A stretch of DNA of 59,558 bases from an uncultured Dokdonia sp. (GCA_938002835.1 CALKZS010000005.1:1-59558), one strand, 5' to 3'. Counted from the stretch's first letter, positions 19,001 through 27,021 are shown. Program-made: numbers and translations. The notes: generated by a model from the letters alone, not told the origin.

Positions 19001-19314
19001 GCACTAGGATGCCAGGTAAGTCGTTTAGGTTCGCCTCCAGTAGAAGGGATTGTATATACATCGGTATTGCCATCATATTGTGCAGTAAAAGCAATCGTTT
19101 TTCCATCTTGAGAAAAATGCGGAGCAGTCTCAGCTCCTTCATTACTGGTTAGCCGTATTGCATTACCTCCTTGTATAGAAGCTTTCCATAAATCATTGCC
19201 ATATACAAATACAACGTCTGAGTTAGAAATAGTAGGTTGTCTTAATAGTTGTGTTCCTTGAGCAGTTGCAATAATTGACACAAAGGTTGCTATTAGTAAG
19301 CATAAATTTCTCAT
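16066..19314 (-). CDS. Tricorn-type S41 peptidase with beta-propeller and PDZ domains
   Basis: About 1080 residues with a signal peptide (MRNLCLLIATFVSIIATAQG). WD40/TolB-like propeller repeats (FSQDGKTIAFTAQ, WSPDGKYIAYSD, WSPDSQWIAYPK) fill the first ~500 residues. An acidic/Lys linker (~540-570), the tricorn C1 region, a PDZ (~750-830) and the S41 protease core follow. The catalytic Ser lies in INERAGSGGDLLPYMF. The helper region reads EISIGHSYVSGGD, so the His is present but the preceding residue is Gly. Probably periplasmic, degrading peptides. M4 (19314) is chosen as start; an ATG at 19323 is also possible. Confidence 0.88.
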   Translation of the reverse strand: MRNLCLLIATFVSIIATAQGTQLLRQPTISNSDVVFVYGNDLWKASIQGGNAIRLTSNEGAETAPHFSQDGKTIAFTAQYDGNTDVYTIPSTGGEPKRLTWHPSADIVQGWTPEGEILFRSGREARPTQTSKFYTVSPKGGLPKDFGLPRAGSGEIAPDGKHVAYVPITSWDLEWRNYRGGQALPIWIVNLDTKELTNTPQGNKERHLDPVWINNVVYYLSERDYVSNIWSYDITSKTEKQITFHKKFDVKSLDTNSDKIIYEQGGYLHLLDPNGTTQQLNITVQGDMNFARPRWENITASQLSNPNISPTGKRAIFEHRGEIFSVPKENGTWRNLSNSSSSAERAPVWSPKGDKIAWFSDASGEYQLVIADQDGDNKKTYSLPNHTFYFKPDWSPDGKYIAYSDTDYNIWIINLDTGKAQKIDSDNYAHPNRTLNPVWSPDSQWIAYPKQLKSHFKAIFAYNVTSKKTIQLTDGIADAISPVWDESGDYLYFLASTNYGLQSGWLDMSSYDTEVNRSLYAIVLSKTGVAPNLPKTDEETTKEETIDDKKTDTDKKKDSKTNIKVTIDEEGIYDRSIPLKLDSRQYTALAKGPKNIVFVAESIPNESELTVHKYDIKKMKADVFSTSVSQMITSYDRKNILLYKNRSWSIIDTKATPKAGDGKLDMNLRVKVYPTDEYAQIFKEGWRYMRDFLYVDNTHGAPWDDIYKWYSPWIKHVRHRSDLNYVVDIMSGEISIGHSYVSGGDMPDIDRIPVGLLGADIKLENNGYLIKKIYTGERWNPGLEAPLSLPGIDVKEGDYIISIQGQLLDTSINPYSLLEQTAGREIVLTVNSTPSKDGAREILVKPIASERGLRTNAWVENNRSIVDKKSGGKLAYVYVPNTSGNGFDSFNRYYFSQQDKKGVVIDERNNGGGSAADYMIDIMSRELLGYFNSKSFNNRPWTTPIAGIWGPKVMLINERAGSGGDLLPYMFHAKEIGPLVGTRTWGGLVGTWDTPRFIDGGRMVAPRGGFYDVDGNWAVEGDGVSPDIEVIQDPKSVLEGKDPQLEKGIEEAMRLLQTQEFQFKKEPAAPLRWKRPVGYNKE

Positions 19315-19428
19315 ATAAACCATTCTTATATTTTATAAAAATGAAGGTATCTAAAAAATGAGAAATACTTGTTTATTTTATCTAATTTTTAGATAGTTTT
19401 AAGAAAGATGAAATGTGTCATTGTGTGA

Positions 19429-20196
19429 TCACTTTTTTCTGCAAACAGGTAAAATTTCGCCTTGAGCAAGTCTGTATCGGTCTACTTCTTGAAGAGTAAG
19501 TATAGTCGTATAATCTACTTCTTCTACCGTAAAACCTATATTACGAAGTTTATCAAAGTAATCACGACCATAGACACGCACGTGATCATACTGCCCAAAA
19601 ATTTTAGCTCGTTCATCACGATCTGTAATGGTGTTGTCTTCAAAGGTGATATCTCTATTAAGATCTTGTGGTATTTGAAGAATTGCCATACCACCAGGTT
19701 TTAAAATGCGATAGAGTTCTTGCATCGCTTTAGTATCATCTGGTATATGTTCTAACACGTGATTACATAAAATGATGTCATATTCATTTTCGCCGAAAGG
19801 TAAATCACAGATATCTGCTTTTATATCTGCTAGCGGACTATTTAAATCTGTTGTGGTGTAGTCTAGGTGTTTGCTTTCGCGAAAGCGTTTATAAAAAGCC
19901 TGTTCTGGTGCAAAGTGCAATACTTTTTTAGGTGTAGAAAAAAAATCTGTTTCTCGTTGTAGCCATAACCAAAGCAAACGATGGCGTTCTAGCGAAAGGG
20001 TAGAGGGAGATAATACATTTTCTCTAGGGATTCCATATCCATATGGTAAGAATTTTCTAAAAGTCTTACCATCTATAGGATCTTCATAGCGACTTCCTTT
20101 TAAAAATAAAGCCATTATAGGACGTACCACATAACTCAGTCGAATGAGTAATGGTCTAGGAATCGCGTTTAGGAAAAATTTAAAGAGCTTTTTCAA
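19429..20196 (-). CDS. Class I SAM-dependent methyltransferase (Methyltransf_11 type)
   Basis: 255 residues. Motifs: VLHFAPEQAFYKRFR (motif I region), DLNSPLADIKADICDLPFGENEYDIILCNHVLEHIPDD and MQELYRILKPGGMAILQIPQD. The C-terminus REYFDKLRNIGFTVEEV is typical of the family. Substrate unknown. It starts 3 bp after the map stop, so the two are an operon. A palindrome at 19873-19886 encodes RFRES in frame. Confidence 0.82.
   Translation of the reverse strand: MKKLFKFFLNAIPRPLLIRLSYVVRPIMALFLKGSRYEDPIDGKTFRKFLPYGYGIPRENVLSPSTLSLERHRLLWLWLQRETDFFSTPKKVLHFAPEQAFYKRFRESKHLDYTTTDLNSPLADIKADICDLPFGENEYDIILCNHVLEHIPDDTKAMQELYRILKPGGMAILQIPQDLNRDITFEDNTITDRDERAKIFGQYDHVRVYGRDYFDKLRNIGFTVEEVDYTTILTLQEVDRYRLAQGEILPVCRKK
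19873..19886. repeat. GCTTTCGCGAAAGC palindrome (in methyltransferase gene)
   Basis: Perfect 14-mer read as CGC TTT CGC GAA AGC (RFRES) on the coding strand. Confidence 0.95.
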
Positions 20197-20199
20197 GGG

Positions 20200-21021
20200 T
20201 TATAGTACTAAAGCTTCTTTTCTAAAAGGAGTTTCTTCGTCACTTTTAATCCCTAGAGTTTCATAGATGTATGCAAATGTAGATAGTAATTCTGGTTTGC
20301 CATCTATAATAGCTACATCGTGTTCAAAATGAGCGCTAGGTTTATTATCTTTTGTTGTAATAGTCCAGCCGTCTTTATGTTGTTTGATGCTTTTTGTACC
20401 CATATTGGTCATAGGTTCTATGGCAACTACCATTCCTTCTATAAACTTTTTGCCACGGCCACGACGACCATAATTAGGCATTTCTGGATCTTCGTGCATT
20501 GTAGCTCCCAGACCGTGACCTACAAGTTCACGCACTACACCATAACCGTGATCTTCTGTAAATTTCTGGATGGCATATCCTACATCACCTACACGGTTGC
20601 CTATTTTAAATTGCTCAATACCTACATATAATGACTGCTTTGTAATCTGTAATAGTTTTTTAACCTCAGGAGTTACTTCGCCCACTTCAAAAGTATATGC
20701 GTGATCTCCATAAAATCCATTTTTTATAGCACCGCAGTCTATAGATATGATGTCACCTTCTATAAGGGGTTTGTCATTAGGTATGCCGTGTACTACCTGC
20801 TCATTAGGACTCATACATAAGGTGTTTGGAAAATCATACAAACCTAAAAACCCAGGAATCGCATCTTGAGAACGTATATAATCTTCTGCGAGTTTGTCTA
20901 AGTATAATGTAGTGACACCCGGTTTTACTTCTGCGGCTAGCATTCCTAATGTACGAGATACGACAAGAGCACTCTCACGCATTATCTCAATCTCTTCTCT
21001 TGTTTTTTGTATAATAGCCAT
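20200..21021 (-). CDS. map: Methionine aminopeptidase, type I
   Basis: 273 residues. It removes the initiator Met from nascent proteins. All metal ligands are visible: Asp in SIDCGAIKNGFYGDHAY (two Asp), His in ELVGHGLGATMHEDP, Glu in MVVAIEPM and Glu in SAHFEHDVAI. The start is placed at MAIIQKTREEIEIMRES (21021), the family N-terminus. A longer reading from 21081 adds a Cys/His-containing 20-residue tail not expected for the enzyme. It is followed at 3 bp by a methyltransferase gene. Confidence 0.95.
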   Translation of the reverse strand: MAIIQKTREEIEIMRESALVVSRTLGMLAAEVKPGVTTLYLDKLAEDYIRSQDAIPGFLGLYDFPNTLCMSPNEQVVHGIPNDKPLIEGDIISIDCGAIKNGFYGDHAYTFEVGEVTPEVKKLLQITKQSLYVGIEQFKIGNRVGDVGYAIQKFTEDHGYGVVRELVGHGLGATMHEDPEMPNYGRRGRGKKFIEGMVVAIEPMTNMGTKSIKQHKDGWTITTKDNKPSAHFEHDVAIIDGKPELLSTFAYIYETLGIKSDEETPFRKEALVL

Positions 21022-21160
21022 TACGTAGTTTCTATCTTTAAAATGTTCTTCAGTGGGAAGACAGATTTCTTTATGATACAAAGATAATAGAATGTTTTGT
21101 CAAGGCGATGCAATTTTATCGTTAGAAATGTGTGTTATAAAATGTTGTGGGTTGTGTTGC

Positions 21161-21174
21161 GCTTTCGCGAAAGC
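21161..21174. repeat. GCTTTCGCGAAAGC palindrome (intergenic)
   Basis: Perfect 14-mer with an extra C at 21160, between map and the thioredoxin-like genes, just outside the terminator hairpin. Confidence 0.95.
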
Positions 21175-21179
21175 ATAAA

Positions 21180-21207
21180 AAATCCCAATATCATAGTAAT
21201 ATTGGGA
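21180..21207 (-). terminator. Intrinsic terminator after the thioredoxin-like genes
   Basis: Minus strand: ATCCCAATAT, short loop, ATATTGGGAT, then TTTTTT. It lies 24 bp past the stop at 21232. Confidence 0.8.
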
Positions 21208-21231
21208 TCATATCAAAGAATAGTTAGGTGT

Positions 21232-21810
21232 TTATTCGGTTTCGTAGGCGTGTTGATAATCTGCTCCAGAAAGTATTTTAATCATATCTTTCTCTAAGCT
21301 TTCTAACGGATATTCTACAATGCGCCCTAATTCGGCTCCATTTTTTGAGAAAACAAAAGTGGGAACATTTAAGATATTTTGATCTTTAAGTAATGCTTTG
21401 GGTTCATCTTTTTCTTCAGAAATGGTGATCACTTTTACAGTGTCACTTTCATAGTTTATCTCATCAAGAATTTTAAAAAAAGCAGGCACTTCTCGCTGGC
21501 TATCTTCACACCAGGTTCCCATAAAAATAGTGATAGATGCATCTTTAAGATGTTCTTTTAATGAGCCAAGCGAATTTTTATCTATCGTATGATCCTTATA
21601 ACTTTGTATAAACCATTTGTTGTATGGACCAGATTCTAAAGTGTCTCGAGTAAAGGTGCCAAGTAAAATAGGTGCTTCTTCTTCAAGAACAGTTTCTTCT
21701 TCGATTATTGCTTCTTCAAGTTCTTTAGTAACTTCTTCGGTTGCTGTTTGTTCTTTACAGGCTACAAGAGCCATTGTGATTACAAAAAAGAGAATAGCTT
21801 TAGTTTTCAT
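21232..21810 (-). CDS. Thioredoxin-like lipoprotein (paralogue 2)
   Basis: 192 residues from MKTKAILFF (21810). Lipoprotein signal ending LVACKEQ, then a Glu-rich linker, then a thioredoxin fold with MGTWCEDSQREVPAFFKILDE and a cis-Pro motif VPTFVFSKNGAELGRIVEYP. The active site is WCEDS, with one Cys rather than CxxC, so it is not a standard disulfide reductase. It overlaps the upstream paralogue by 11 bp and shares most C-terminal motifs with it: a tandem duplication. Located in the periplasm or on the outer membrane. Confidence 0.78.
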   Translation of the reverse strand: MKTKAILFFVITMALVACKEQTATEEVTKELEEAIIEEETVLEEEAPILLGTFTRDTLESGPYNKWFIQSYKDHTIDKNSLGSLKEHLKDASITIFMGTWCEDSQREVPAFFKILDEINYESDTVKVITISEEKDEPKALLKDQNILNVPTFVFSKNGAELGRIVEYPLESLEKDMIKILSGADYQHAYETE

Positions 21811-22375
21811 ATGCGTGTTTATAGGGTGTGCCATTTAAAATTTTAATCATATCTTCTTCTAAACTTTCTACAGGGCGCTCTACAATACGACCTATTTCTT
21901 TTCCATCTTTTTTAAAGATAAATGTAGGTACACGTTTGATGTTTTTACCTTCTGTGTATTCTTTTGGGTTTTGCTTAGAGCGATCTACGGTGATAAGTTC
22001 AAGATCTTTTTCTTTAAATTTTGCTTGATCTAGAATTTTAAACATTCTAGGGGTTTCTCTTTTACTATCTCCACACCAAGTTCCCATATATGTGCTAACT
22101 GTAACTCCTTTTAGACCTTTGGTAATGTCTGCTATTTTATCTTCTTTTACAGTATAACTTGTATATCCTCTATTATACCACGTATCAAAAGGAGCAACTT
22201 CAAGTGCAGATCTATCTTCTTTTCCTAAAAGCATTGTTTTTTGTTTAGGAGCAGGTTTTTCTGGTGTAGCAGTAATTTTTGTTTCTTGAGTAGTTTTATT
22301 TTCTGTAATATTCTTTGTGCTGCTACAACTTGTAAATACACTAACTAATAATGCTAAAAGGTAAGCTTTTTTCAT
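21800..22375 (-). CDS. Thioredoxin-like lipoprotein (paralogue 1)
   Basis: 191 residues with a lipoprotein signal (MKKAYLLALLVSVFTSCSST). The thioredoxin-like core has STYMGTWCGDSKRETPRMFKILDQ (single Cys, WCGDS) and the cis-Pro segment VPTFIFKKDGKEIGRIVERPVESLEEDMIKIL. Nearly the same C-terminus recurs in the next gene. It starts 13 bp after the gpmI stop, so transcription may run through from gpmI. Function unknown. Confidence 0.78.
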   Translation of the reverse strand: MKKAYLLALLVSVFTSCSSTKNITENKTTQETKITATPEKPAPKQKTMLLGKEDRSALEVAPFDTWYNRGYTSYTVKEDKIADITKGLKGVTVSTYMGTWCGDSKRETPRMFKILDQAKFKEKDLELITVDRSKQNPKEYTEGKNIKRVPTFIFKKDGKEIGRIVERPVESLEEDMIKILNGTPYKHAYEN

Positions 22376-22388
22376 TTTTCTTAAAAGT

Positions 22389-23903
22389 TTAAATTAAAGG
22401 TACACAATCCATAACATCTGGTTTATCGACACCTAAAAGTTTAAGAACTGTAGGTGCAATATCAGATAAGATACCGTTGTTTATTTTTTTAATGTCTTTA
22501 TCTACTAATATCACAGGAACGGGGTTTGTTGTATGTGCTGTATTAGGAGATCCATCAGGATTTATCATTACTTCTGCATTACCGTGATCTGCAATGATTA
22601 TAACTGTGTAGTTATTTTTTTCTGCAGCAGTAACAATATCTTCTGTACATTTATCTACTGTTTCACAGGCTTTAATTGCAGCTTCCATAACTCCTGTATG
22701 ACCTACCATATCTGGATTTGCAAAATTGAGGCACACAAAATCTACTTCTCCTTTTTGTATTTCGGGAACAATTTTATCACGTATTTCGTAAGCACTCATT
22801 TCTGGTTGTAAATCATAGGTTGCTACTTTAGGAGAAGGTGCAAGTAGTCTAGATTCACCTTTAAACGGTTCTTCTTGACCGCCAGAAAAGAAAAAAGTAA
22901 CGTGTGGGTATTTTTCAGTTTCGGCTATACGTATTTGTTTTTTTTTAGCCTTTGACAACACCTCACCTAGTGTGTTTACTAGATTGTCTTTATCATAAAT
23001 TACATTTATGTTATTGAAAGTGTCATCATAATTAGTCATAGTCACATAGTGTAATCCTACTTTTTTTGTTCCTTGTTCTTCAAAGTCTTTTTGGGATAAC
23101 ATCTCTGTGAGCTCACGACCACGATCTGTTCTAAAGTTGAAAAAGATCACTACATCTCCTTCTTGAACAATATGTGCTTCATTAGTATCATTAGTAATTA
23201 AAAGAGGGTCTATAAACTCATCTGTTTTTCCAGCATCATAACTATCTTGAAGGGATTGAGCAATATCTTTAGTTTTTGCACCTATTCCATTTACAATAAG
23301 GTTGTATGCAAGAGCCACACGATCCCATCTTTTATCACGATCCATTGCATAATAACGTCCTATCACAGAAGCAAGCTTTGCATTATGATCTTTAGAGAAT
23401 GTATCAATATCACTTAGTAATGCTTTTCCAGATTTTGGATCTACATCACGTCCATCTGTAAATGCGTGAATGTATGATTGGGGTACTCCCGCTTTTTCGG
23501 CAGCAACTATCAGTCCTTTGAGGTGGTTAATGTGAGAATGTACACCACCATCAGAAACAAGTCCTAAAAAATGTATTGGTTTGTTGTTTGCTTTTGCAAA
23601 AGCAAATGCTTCTTTTAAGACCTTTTCATCTTTTAATGTATCTTCTTTTATTGCTTTGTTGATTTTTGCAAAGTCTTGATAGACAATGCGTCCAGCACCT
23701 AGATTCATATGTCCTACCTCACTGTTACCCATCTGGCCTTCTGGCAATCCTACATTTTCCCCGTGAGTGAGTAATTGTGCGTGAGGATATTTATTATAAA
23801 GACTATCTATATAGGGAGTTTGAGCTTGGTCTACGGCTGATACCTTCTTGTCAGGTGCCATTCCCCAGCCGTCTAGAATCATTAGTATGGTTTTTTTATT
23901 CAT
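22389..23903 (-). CDS. gpmI: 2,3-bisphosphoglycerate-independent phosphoglycerate mutase
   Basis: 504 residues, normal for the family. It interconverts 3- and 2-phosphoglycerate with two Mn ions in glycolysis. The alkaline-phosphatase-fold metal motifs are visible: MILDGWG near the N-terminus, the phosphorylated Ser61 in MGNSEVGHMNLGAGR, HAFTDGRDVDPKSG, and C-terminal IIIADHGNAEVM with AHTTNPVPVI. Cytoplasmic and complete. Confidence 0.97.
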   Translation of the reverse strand: MNKKTILMILDGWGMAPDKKVSAVDQAQTPYIDSLYNKYPHAQLLTHGENVGLPEGQMGNSEVGHMNLGAGRIVYQDFAKINKAIKEDTLKDEKVLKEAFAFAKANNKPIHFLGLVSDGGVHSHINHLKGLIVAAEKAGVPQSYIHAFTDGRDVDPKSGKALLSDIDTFSKDHNAKLASVIGRYYAMDRDKRWDRVALAYNLIVNGIGAKTKDIAQSLQDSYDAGKTDEFIDPLLITNDTNEAHIVQEGDVVIFFNFRTDRGRELTEMLSQKDFEEQGTKKVGLHYVTMTNYDDTFNNINVIYDKDNLVNTLGEVLSKAKKKQIRIAETEKYPHVTFFFSGGQEEPFKGESRLLAPSPKVATYDLQPEMSAYEIRDKIVPEIQKGEVDFVCLNFANPDMVGHTGVMEAAIKACETVDKCTEDIVTAAEKNNYTVIIIADHGNAEVMINPDGSPNTAHTTNPVPVILVDKDIKKINNGILSDIAPTVLKLLGVDKPDVMDCVPLI

Positions 23904-23993
23904 AAGGTGGTATGTATATTTAATAAATGAAATTTACATTATAGAGATATTATGTATATCTGTACAAAATAAATGTGCAGTAAATATAAAAAG

Positions 23994-24016
23994 AAAACCC
24001 CGCTAGAGCGAGGTTT
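23994..24016 (-). terminator. Intrinsic terminator after the M48 protease gene
   Basis: A hairpin of AAACC-CCGC against GCG-AGGTTT around TAGA, 48 bp past the stop at 24064 on the minus strand. Confidence 0.6.
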
Positions 24017-24063
24017 GTTTTTATTTTAAGAGTATGATAATCATATTGCTCTTATTCTAATTA

Positions 24064-24849
24064 TTACATAGTCGCAGGTCCTGTATAGCCATATTTTTTA
24101 ATACTTTCTTTAATATGTGTAATGCGATTTTCTGGATCTGGGTGTGTGCTCTGAAATTCTGGTTGGCTACTACCACCGCTAGCAGCTTTAAGAATTTGCA
24201 TAACCCCGATCATTTGATAAGGATCATATCCAGATTTTATCATAAAGAGAACACCAAGATCGTCACTCTCTAGCTCATCATCGCGACCATTTCCTAATAA
24301 TATATTTTGCCCTATAGCATTCACTGCAGATCCAGCACCACCACCTACCTCTGCTCCAGTAGAAATGGTTTGCCACATAGAAGAGTTTGCAACACGTTCT
24401 GCACTGTGTTTACCAAGTACGTGACCGATCTCGTGACCTAAAACACCAGCAACTTGATCTTCATTTTGTAATTTAGAGAGTAGTGCATAAGTAATAAAAA
24501 TCTGACCTCCAGGTAAGGCAAATGCATTTACTGTTTGCTCATCTCTAAGTAAATGAAATTCATATTTGTATGGCGTTTCTCGGGCCATAGAGTTATCTAC
24601 TAGTTTTTTTCCTATTTGGTCTACAAAAGATTGTAATTGTGTGTCTGGATGAAGTCCCCCGTGTTGATTTGCCATTTCTGGAGCATATTTAATACCCATC
24701 ATTATCTCTTCATCTGGAGTCATATTAATTGCTTGTACTTTTCCAGTATAGGGGTTTTCTTCTCTACTACTACAATTTTTAAAGAGTGCAAATCCGATAA
24801 TAACTGCGCCTATTAGTAATCTTATTTTAAGGCCACTTCCTTTATTCAT
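24064..24849 (-). CDS. M48 family zinc metalloprotease, membrane-anchored
   Basis: 261 residues. The HExxH motif is HEIGH at residues 139-143, and the third ligand is probably Glu194 in DDELESDDLG. The N-terminus (LLIGAVIIGFALFKNCSS) is a hydrophobic anchor, possibly a lipoprotein signal. It resembles the BepA/LoiP-type M48B group that degrades misfolded envelope proteins. The gene stands alone with its own terminator. Confidence 0.88.
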   Translation of the reverse strand: MNKGSGLKIRLLIGAVIIGFALFKNCSSREENPYTGKVQAINMTPDEEIMMGIKYAPEMANQHGGLHPDTQLQSFVDQIGKKLVDNSMARETPYKYEFHLLRDEQTVNAFALPGGQIFITYALLSKLQNEDQVAGVLGHEIGHVLGKHSAERVANSSMWQTISTGAEVGGGAGSAVNAIGQNILLGNGRDDELESDDLGVLFMIKSGYDPYQMIGVMQILKAASGGSSQPEFQSTHPDPENRITHIKESIKKYGYTGPATM

Positions 24850-25110
24850 TTTGAAATTGTTTATTGTGTCTAAAATACAGAATTTCTTAAGACTATTTTA
24901 ACAATTATCACACAACAATTTCTCCTTACATTATAAAACGCATAATGTTTTTATTTATAAAAAATATTGTTTTATAATTTTGATGGCGTTCGTTGCAAGG
25001 CTCTATATGGATTTTGTGTTAAATTTTTTGAAATTCATCAATTTAACGATGTATTTATTATATTAATAGTAAATATATTGTTAATTTTTTTACTATATTC
25101 ACGTATTAAT

Positions 25111-25156
25111 TGGTAAGCCAGTCTGGTAAGCCAGTAAATAAAACACTCAAACACTC
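25111..25156. repeat. Short tandem repeats (13-mer x2, then 8-mer x2)
   Basis: TGGTAAGCCAGTC at 25111-25123 is followed directly by TGGTAAGCCAGTA at 25124-25136. Four bases later come two tandem copies of AAACACTC (25141-25156). They lie in an otherwise featureless gap and could be paired regulator sites or slippage products. Confidence 0.85.
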
Positions 25157-25257
25157 ATAATATTGTTATACAATAGCGATTCTTTTTTAAACTAAATAAT
25201 CAAGAATAAACGTTTTTTAATTGATTGAATTAGCCGTCAAGTTATTTAAAAACTAAA

Positions 25258-25292
25258 AATGCCAAGAGGATACTCTAATCTCTCGGCATTTT
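25258..25292 (-). terminator. Intrinsic terminator after ilvE
   Basis: Minus strand: ATGCC-AGAG against CTCT-GGCAT with an 11-nt loop, followed by a T-run. It lies 38 bp past the ilvE stop. Confidence 0.75.
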
Positions 25293-25329
25293 TTATTTAC
25301 ATTTTTTAAATATAGAATATTTTCTATAT

Positions 25330-26394
25330 TTATTTTACAGCAACTCTCCAACCATAAGAGTCTTCTGCTCTATTATATTGTATGTTGTTAAGCATATTTT
25401 TAAACTTCATACCATAGCTGTTTTCAGGTGCATTGAGTTTATGATTAACACCTTTATATCCAAAACTCTTAAATGGTACAACTACAGCTGCGGTTCCAAC
25501 ACCAAAAATTTCTTTAAGTTCTCCAGCTTTTGCAGCAGCAACTATCTCTTTTACAGCAACAGGGCGTACTTCTACAATTATACCAGCATCTTCTGCAAGT
25601 TGAATGACACTTTTACGAGTGATACCATCTAATATTCTATCATTATTAGGTGCTGTAATTAATGTATCTCCCAGACGGAAAAATACATTCATTGTTCCTG
25701 CTTCTTCTAGGTATTCGTGAGAGTTTGCATCTGTCCAGATAATTTGTTGATACCCTTCTTGTTTTGCAAGATCTGTAGGATAAAATTGTGCAGCATAATT
25801 ACCTGCAGCTTTTGCATAGCCCACACCACCATCTGCGGCACGGCTATATTTTTCTGCAAATACAACATTTACTTCTCCAGCATAATACGATTGTGCAGGA
25901 GCAAGAATAATTAAAAACTTGTAACGATCTGATGGAGATGCAGATACACCTTCCTGAGTAGCAATAACAAAAGGGCGAATGTATAATGAGTTACCATCTC
26001 CAGGTTTAATCCAAGCGTCATCTAGTTTAAGGAGTTCTGTGAGTCCTTCCATAAATACCTCTTTAGGAAATTCTGGCATTGCAAGTCGTACAGATGATTT
26101 ATTGATGCGCGCCCAGTTATCTTCTGGGCGAAATAAAAATACATCGCCATTATCATCTTTAAAAGCTTTCATTCCTTCAAAAACAGCTTGTCCGTAATGA
26201 AAGACTTTTGCACTTGGATCAATAGAAAGAGGTCCGTAAGGGACAATTTCTGGTTGTTGCCATTCTCCATTTGCATATTCGCAAGAGAACATATGATCTG
26301 TAAATACGCTTCCAAAAGCGAGATTACTAAAATCTACATCACCTATTTTACTGGTGTTGCGTTTTTCTATCCGAAGTGTTGATATTGTTTTCAT
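25330..26394 (-). CDS. ilvE: Branched-chain amino acid aminotransferase
   Basis: 354 residues of PLP fold-type IV, the long (BCAT2-like) form. It transfers the amino group between Leu/Ile/Val and 2-oxoglutarate. The Schiff-base lysine is Lys195 in GYAKAAGNYAAQF. Other family motifs are FHYGQAVFEGMKAF, YIRPFVIATQ and GTMNVFFR. The start is taken as the ATG at 26394; a GTG two codons upstream is less likely. Divergent from the DUF4920 lipoprotein gene, with an 81-bp shared upstream region. Confidence 0.95.
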   Translation of the reverse strand: MKTISTLRIEKRNTSKIGDVDFSNLAFGSVFTDHMFSCEYANGEWQQPEIVPYGPLSIDPSAKVFHYGQAVFEGMKAFKDDNGDVFLFRPEDNWARINKSSVRLAMPEFPKEVFMEGLTELLKLDDAWIKPGDGNSLYIRPFVIATQEGVSASPSDRYKFLIILAPAQSYYAGEVNVVFAEKYSRAADGGVGYAKAAGNYAAQFYPTDLAKQEGYQQIIWTDANSHEYLEEAGTMNVFFRLGDTLITAPNNDRILDGITRKSVIQLAEDAGIIVEVRPVAVKEIVAAAKAGELKEIFGVGTAAVVVPFKSFGYKGVNHKLNAPENSYGMKFKNMLNNIQYNRAEDSYGWRVAVK

Positions 26395-26399
26395 AGTCA

Positions 26400-26428
26400 C
26401 AAATTTAAGAATTTAGGCTAGTTGCCAA
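26400..26428 (-). promoter_or_regulatory. Putative ilvE promoter
   Basis: Minus strand: TTG at 26428-26426, 18 bp, then TAAATTTG at 26407-26400. Both parts fit the Bacteroidetes -33/-7 pattern. The -7 element lies only 5 bp from the ATG, which would leave almost no leader, so confidence is low. Confidence 0.3.
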
Positions 26429-26475
26429 GCTTTTATTATATAATTTTACAAGGTTTAACCCAAAAAGTGTTAATT

Positions 26476-27021
26476 ATGAAAATTATAGCAACAATATTCT
26501 TAATTATATTAACAATAACAAGTTGTAAACAAGTAGATTCTGAAAATACTGATGCTTTCGCGAAAGCGGAAACCATTTCTAATACTAAAAAAGAAGAAAT
26601 ATTATCTACAATACAAGAAGGTTATAAGCAATATGGAGCAGCTTTTAAAACTGATATTATCTTAACAAATGCTGAAGTAGCCGAAAAATATGCTTCGCTA
26701 AAAGAGGGAGACACTACACAGGTTACCTTTAAAGCTCCCATAAATGCTGTATGTGCTGCAAAAGGATGTTGGATGCGATTAGAGTTGCCAGAAGAACAAG
26801 TATTTGTAAAATTTAAAGATTATGGTTTTTTTGTCCCAACAGAAACTGATGGAGGAGAAGCTATTGTAAACGGAAAAGCATATCTAGAAGAGGTAAGCAT
26901 AGAAGAGCTTAAACATATGGCAAAAGATGGTGGAGATTCTCCAGAAGAGATAGCAGCTATTACTGCCCCTAAACGTGAGTTGCGATTTATGGCAGATGGT
27001 GTGTTAATTAGTGGGAAGTAA
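26476..27021 (+). CDS. DUF4920 family lipoprotein
   Basis: 181 residues from the ATG at 26476 (MKIIATIFLIILTITSCKQ), a clear lipoprotein signal; the 18 codons upstream are non-coding. The core AVCAAKGCWMRLELPEEQVFVKFKDYGFFVPTE, with its two Cys, is typical of DUF4920. The family may bind a metal or small molecule in the periplasm; function unproven. The palindrome at 26554-26567 encodes AFAKA in the linker after the lipid anchor. Confidence 0.82.
   Translation: MKIIATIFLIILTITSCKQVDSENTDAFAKAETISNTKKEEILSTIQEGYKQYGAAFKTDIILTNAEVAEKYASLKEGDTTQVTFKAPINAVCAAKGCWMRLELPEEQVFVKFKDYGFFVPTETDGGEAIVNGKAYLEEVSIEELKHMAKDGGDSPEEIAAITAPKRELRFMADGVLISGK
26554..26567. repeat. GCTTTCGCGAAAGC palindrome (in DUF4920 gene)
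   Basis: Perfect 14-mer plus G at 26568, encoding AFAKA in the flexible linker. Confidence 0.95.

Larger units (their letters stand above)
24850..25329. other. 480-bp intergenic region without a gene
   Basis: Very AT-rich with no credible ORF on either strand. It holds the tandem repeats at 25111-25156 and the ilvE terminator. The promoter of the M48 gene must lie at its left end, but no clean TAnnTTTG was found there. Confidence 0.6.

Noticed and set aside
18846-19142. 98-codon ORF within the tricorn protease gene
   Set aside because: A same-strand, different-frame shadow of the propeller-coding sequence; the real gene has clear family motifs.
23580-23600. Palindrome-like sequence in gpmI (AFAKA codons)
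   Set aside because: The DNA differs from the 14-mer at the centre (TTTTGCAAAAGC), and the residues are ordinary for the enzyme's helix.
24991-25000. Possible second IS end (CGTTGCAAGG shared with 32358-32367)
   Set aside because: Only 10 bases match and the surroundings differ; no transposase remnant is nearby. Chance cannot be excluded.
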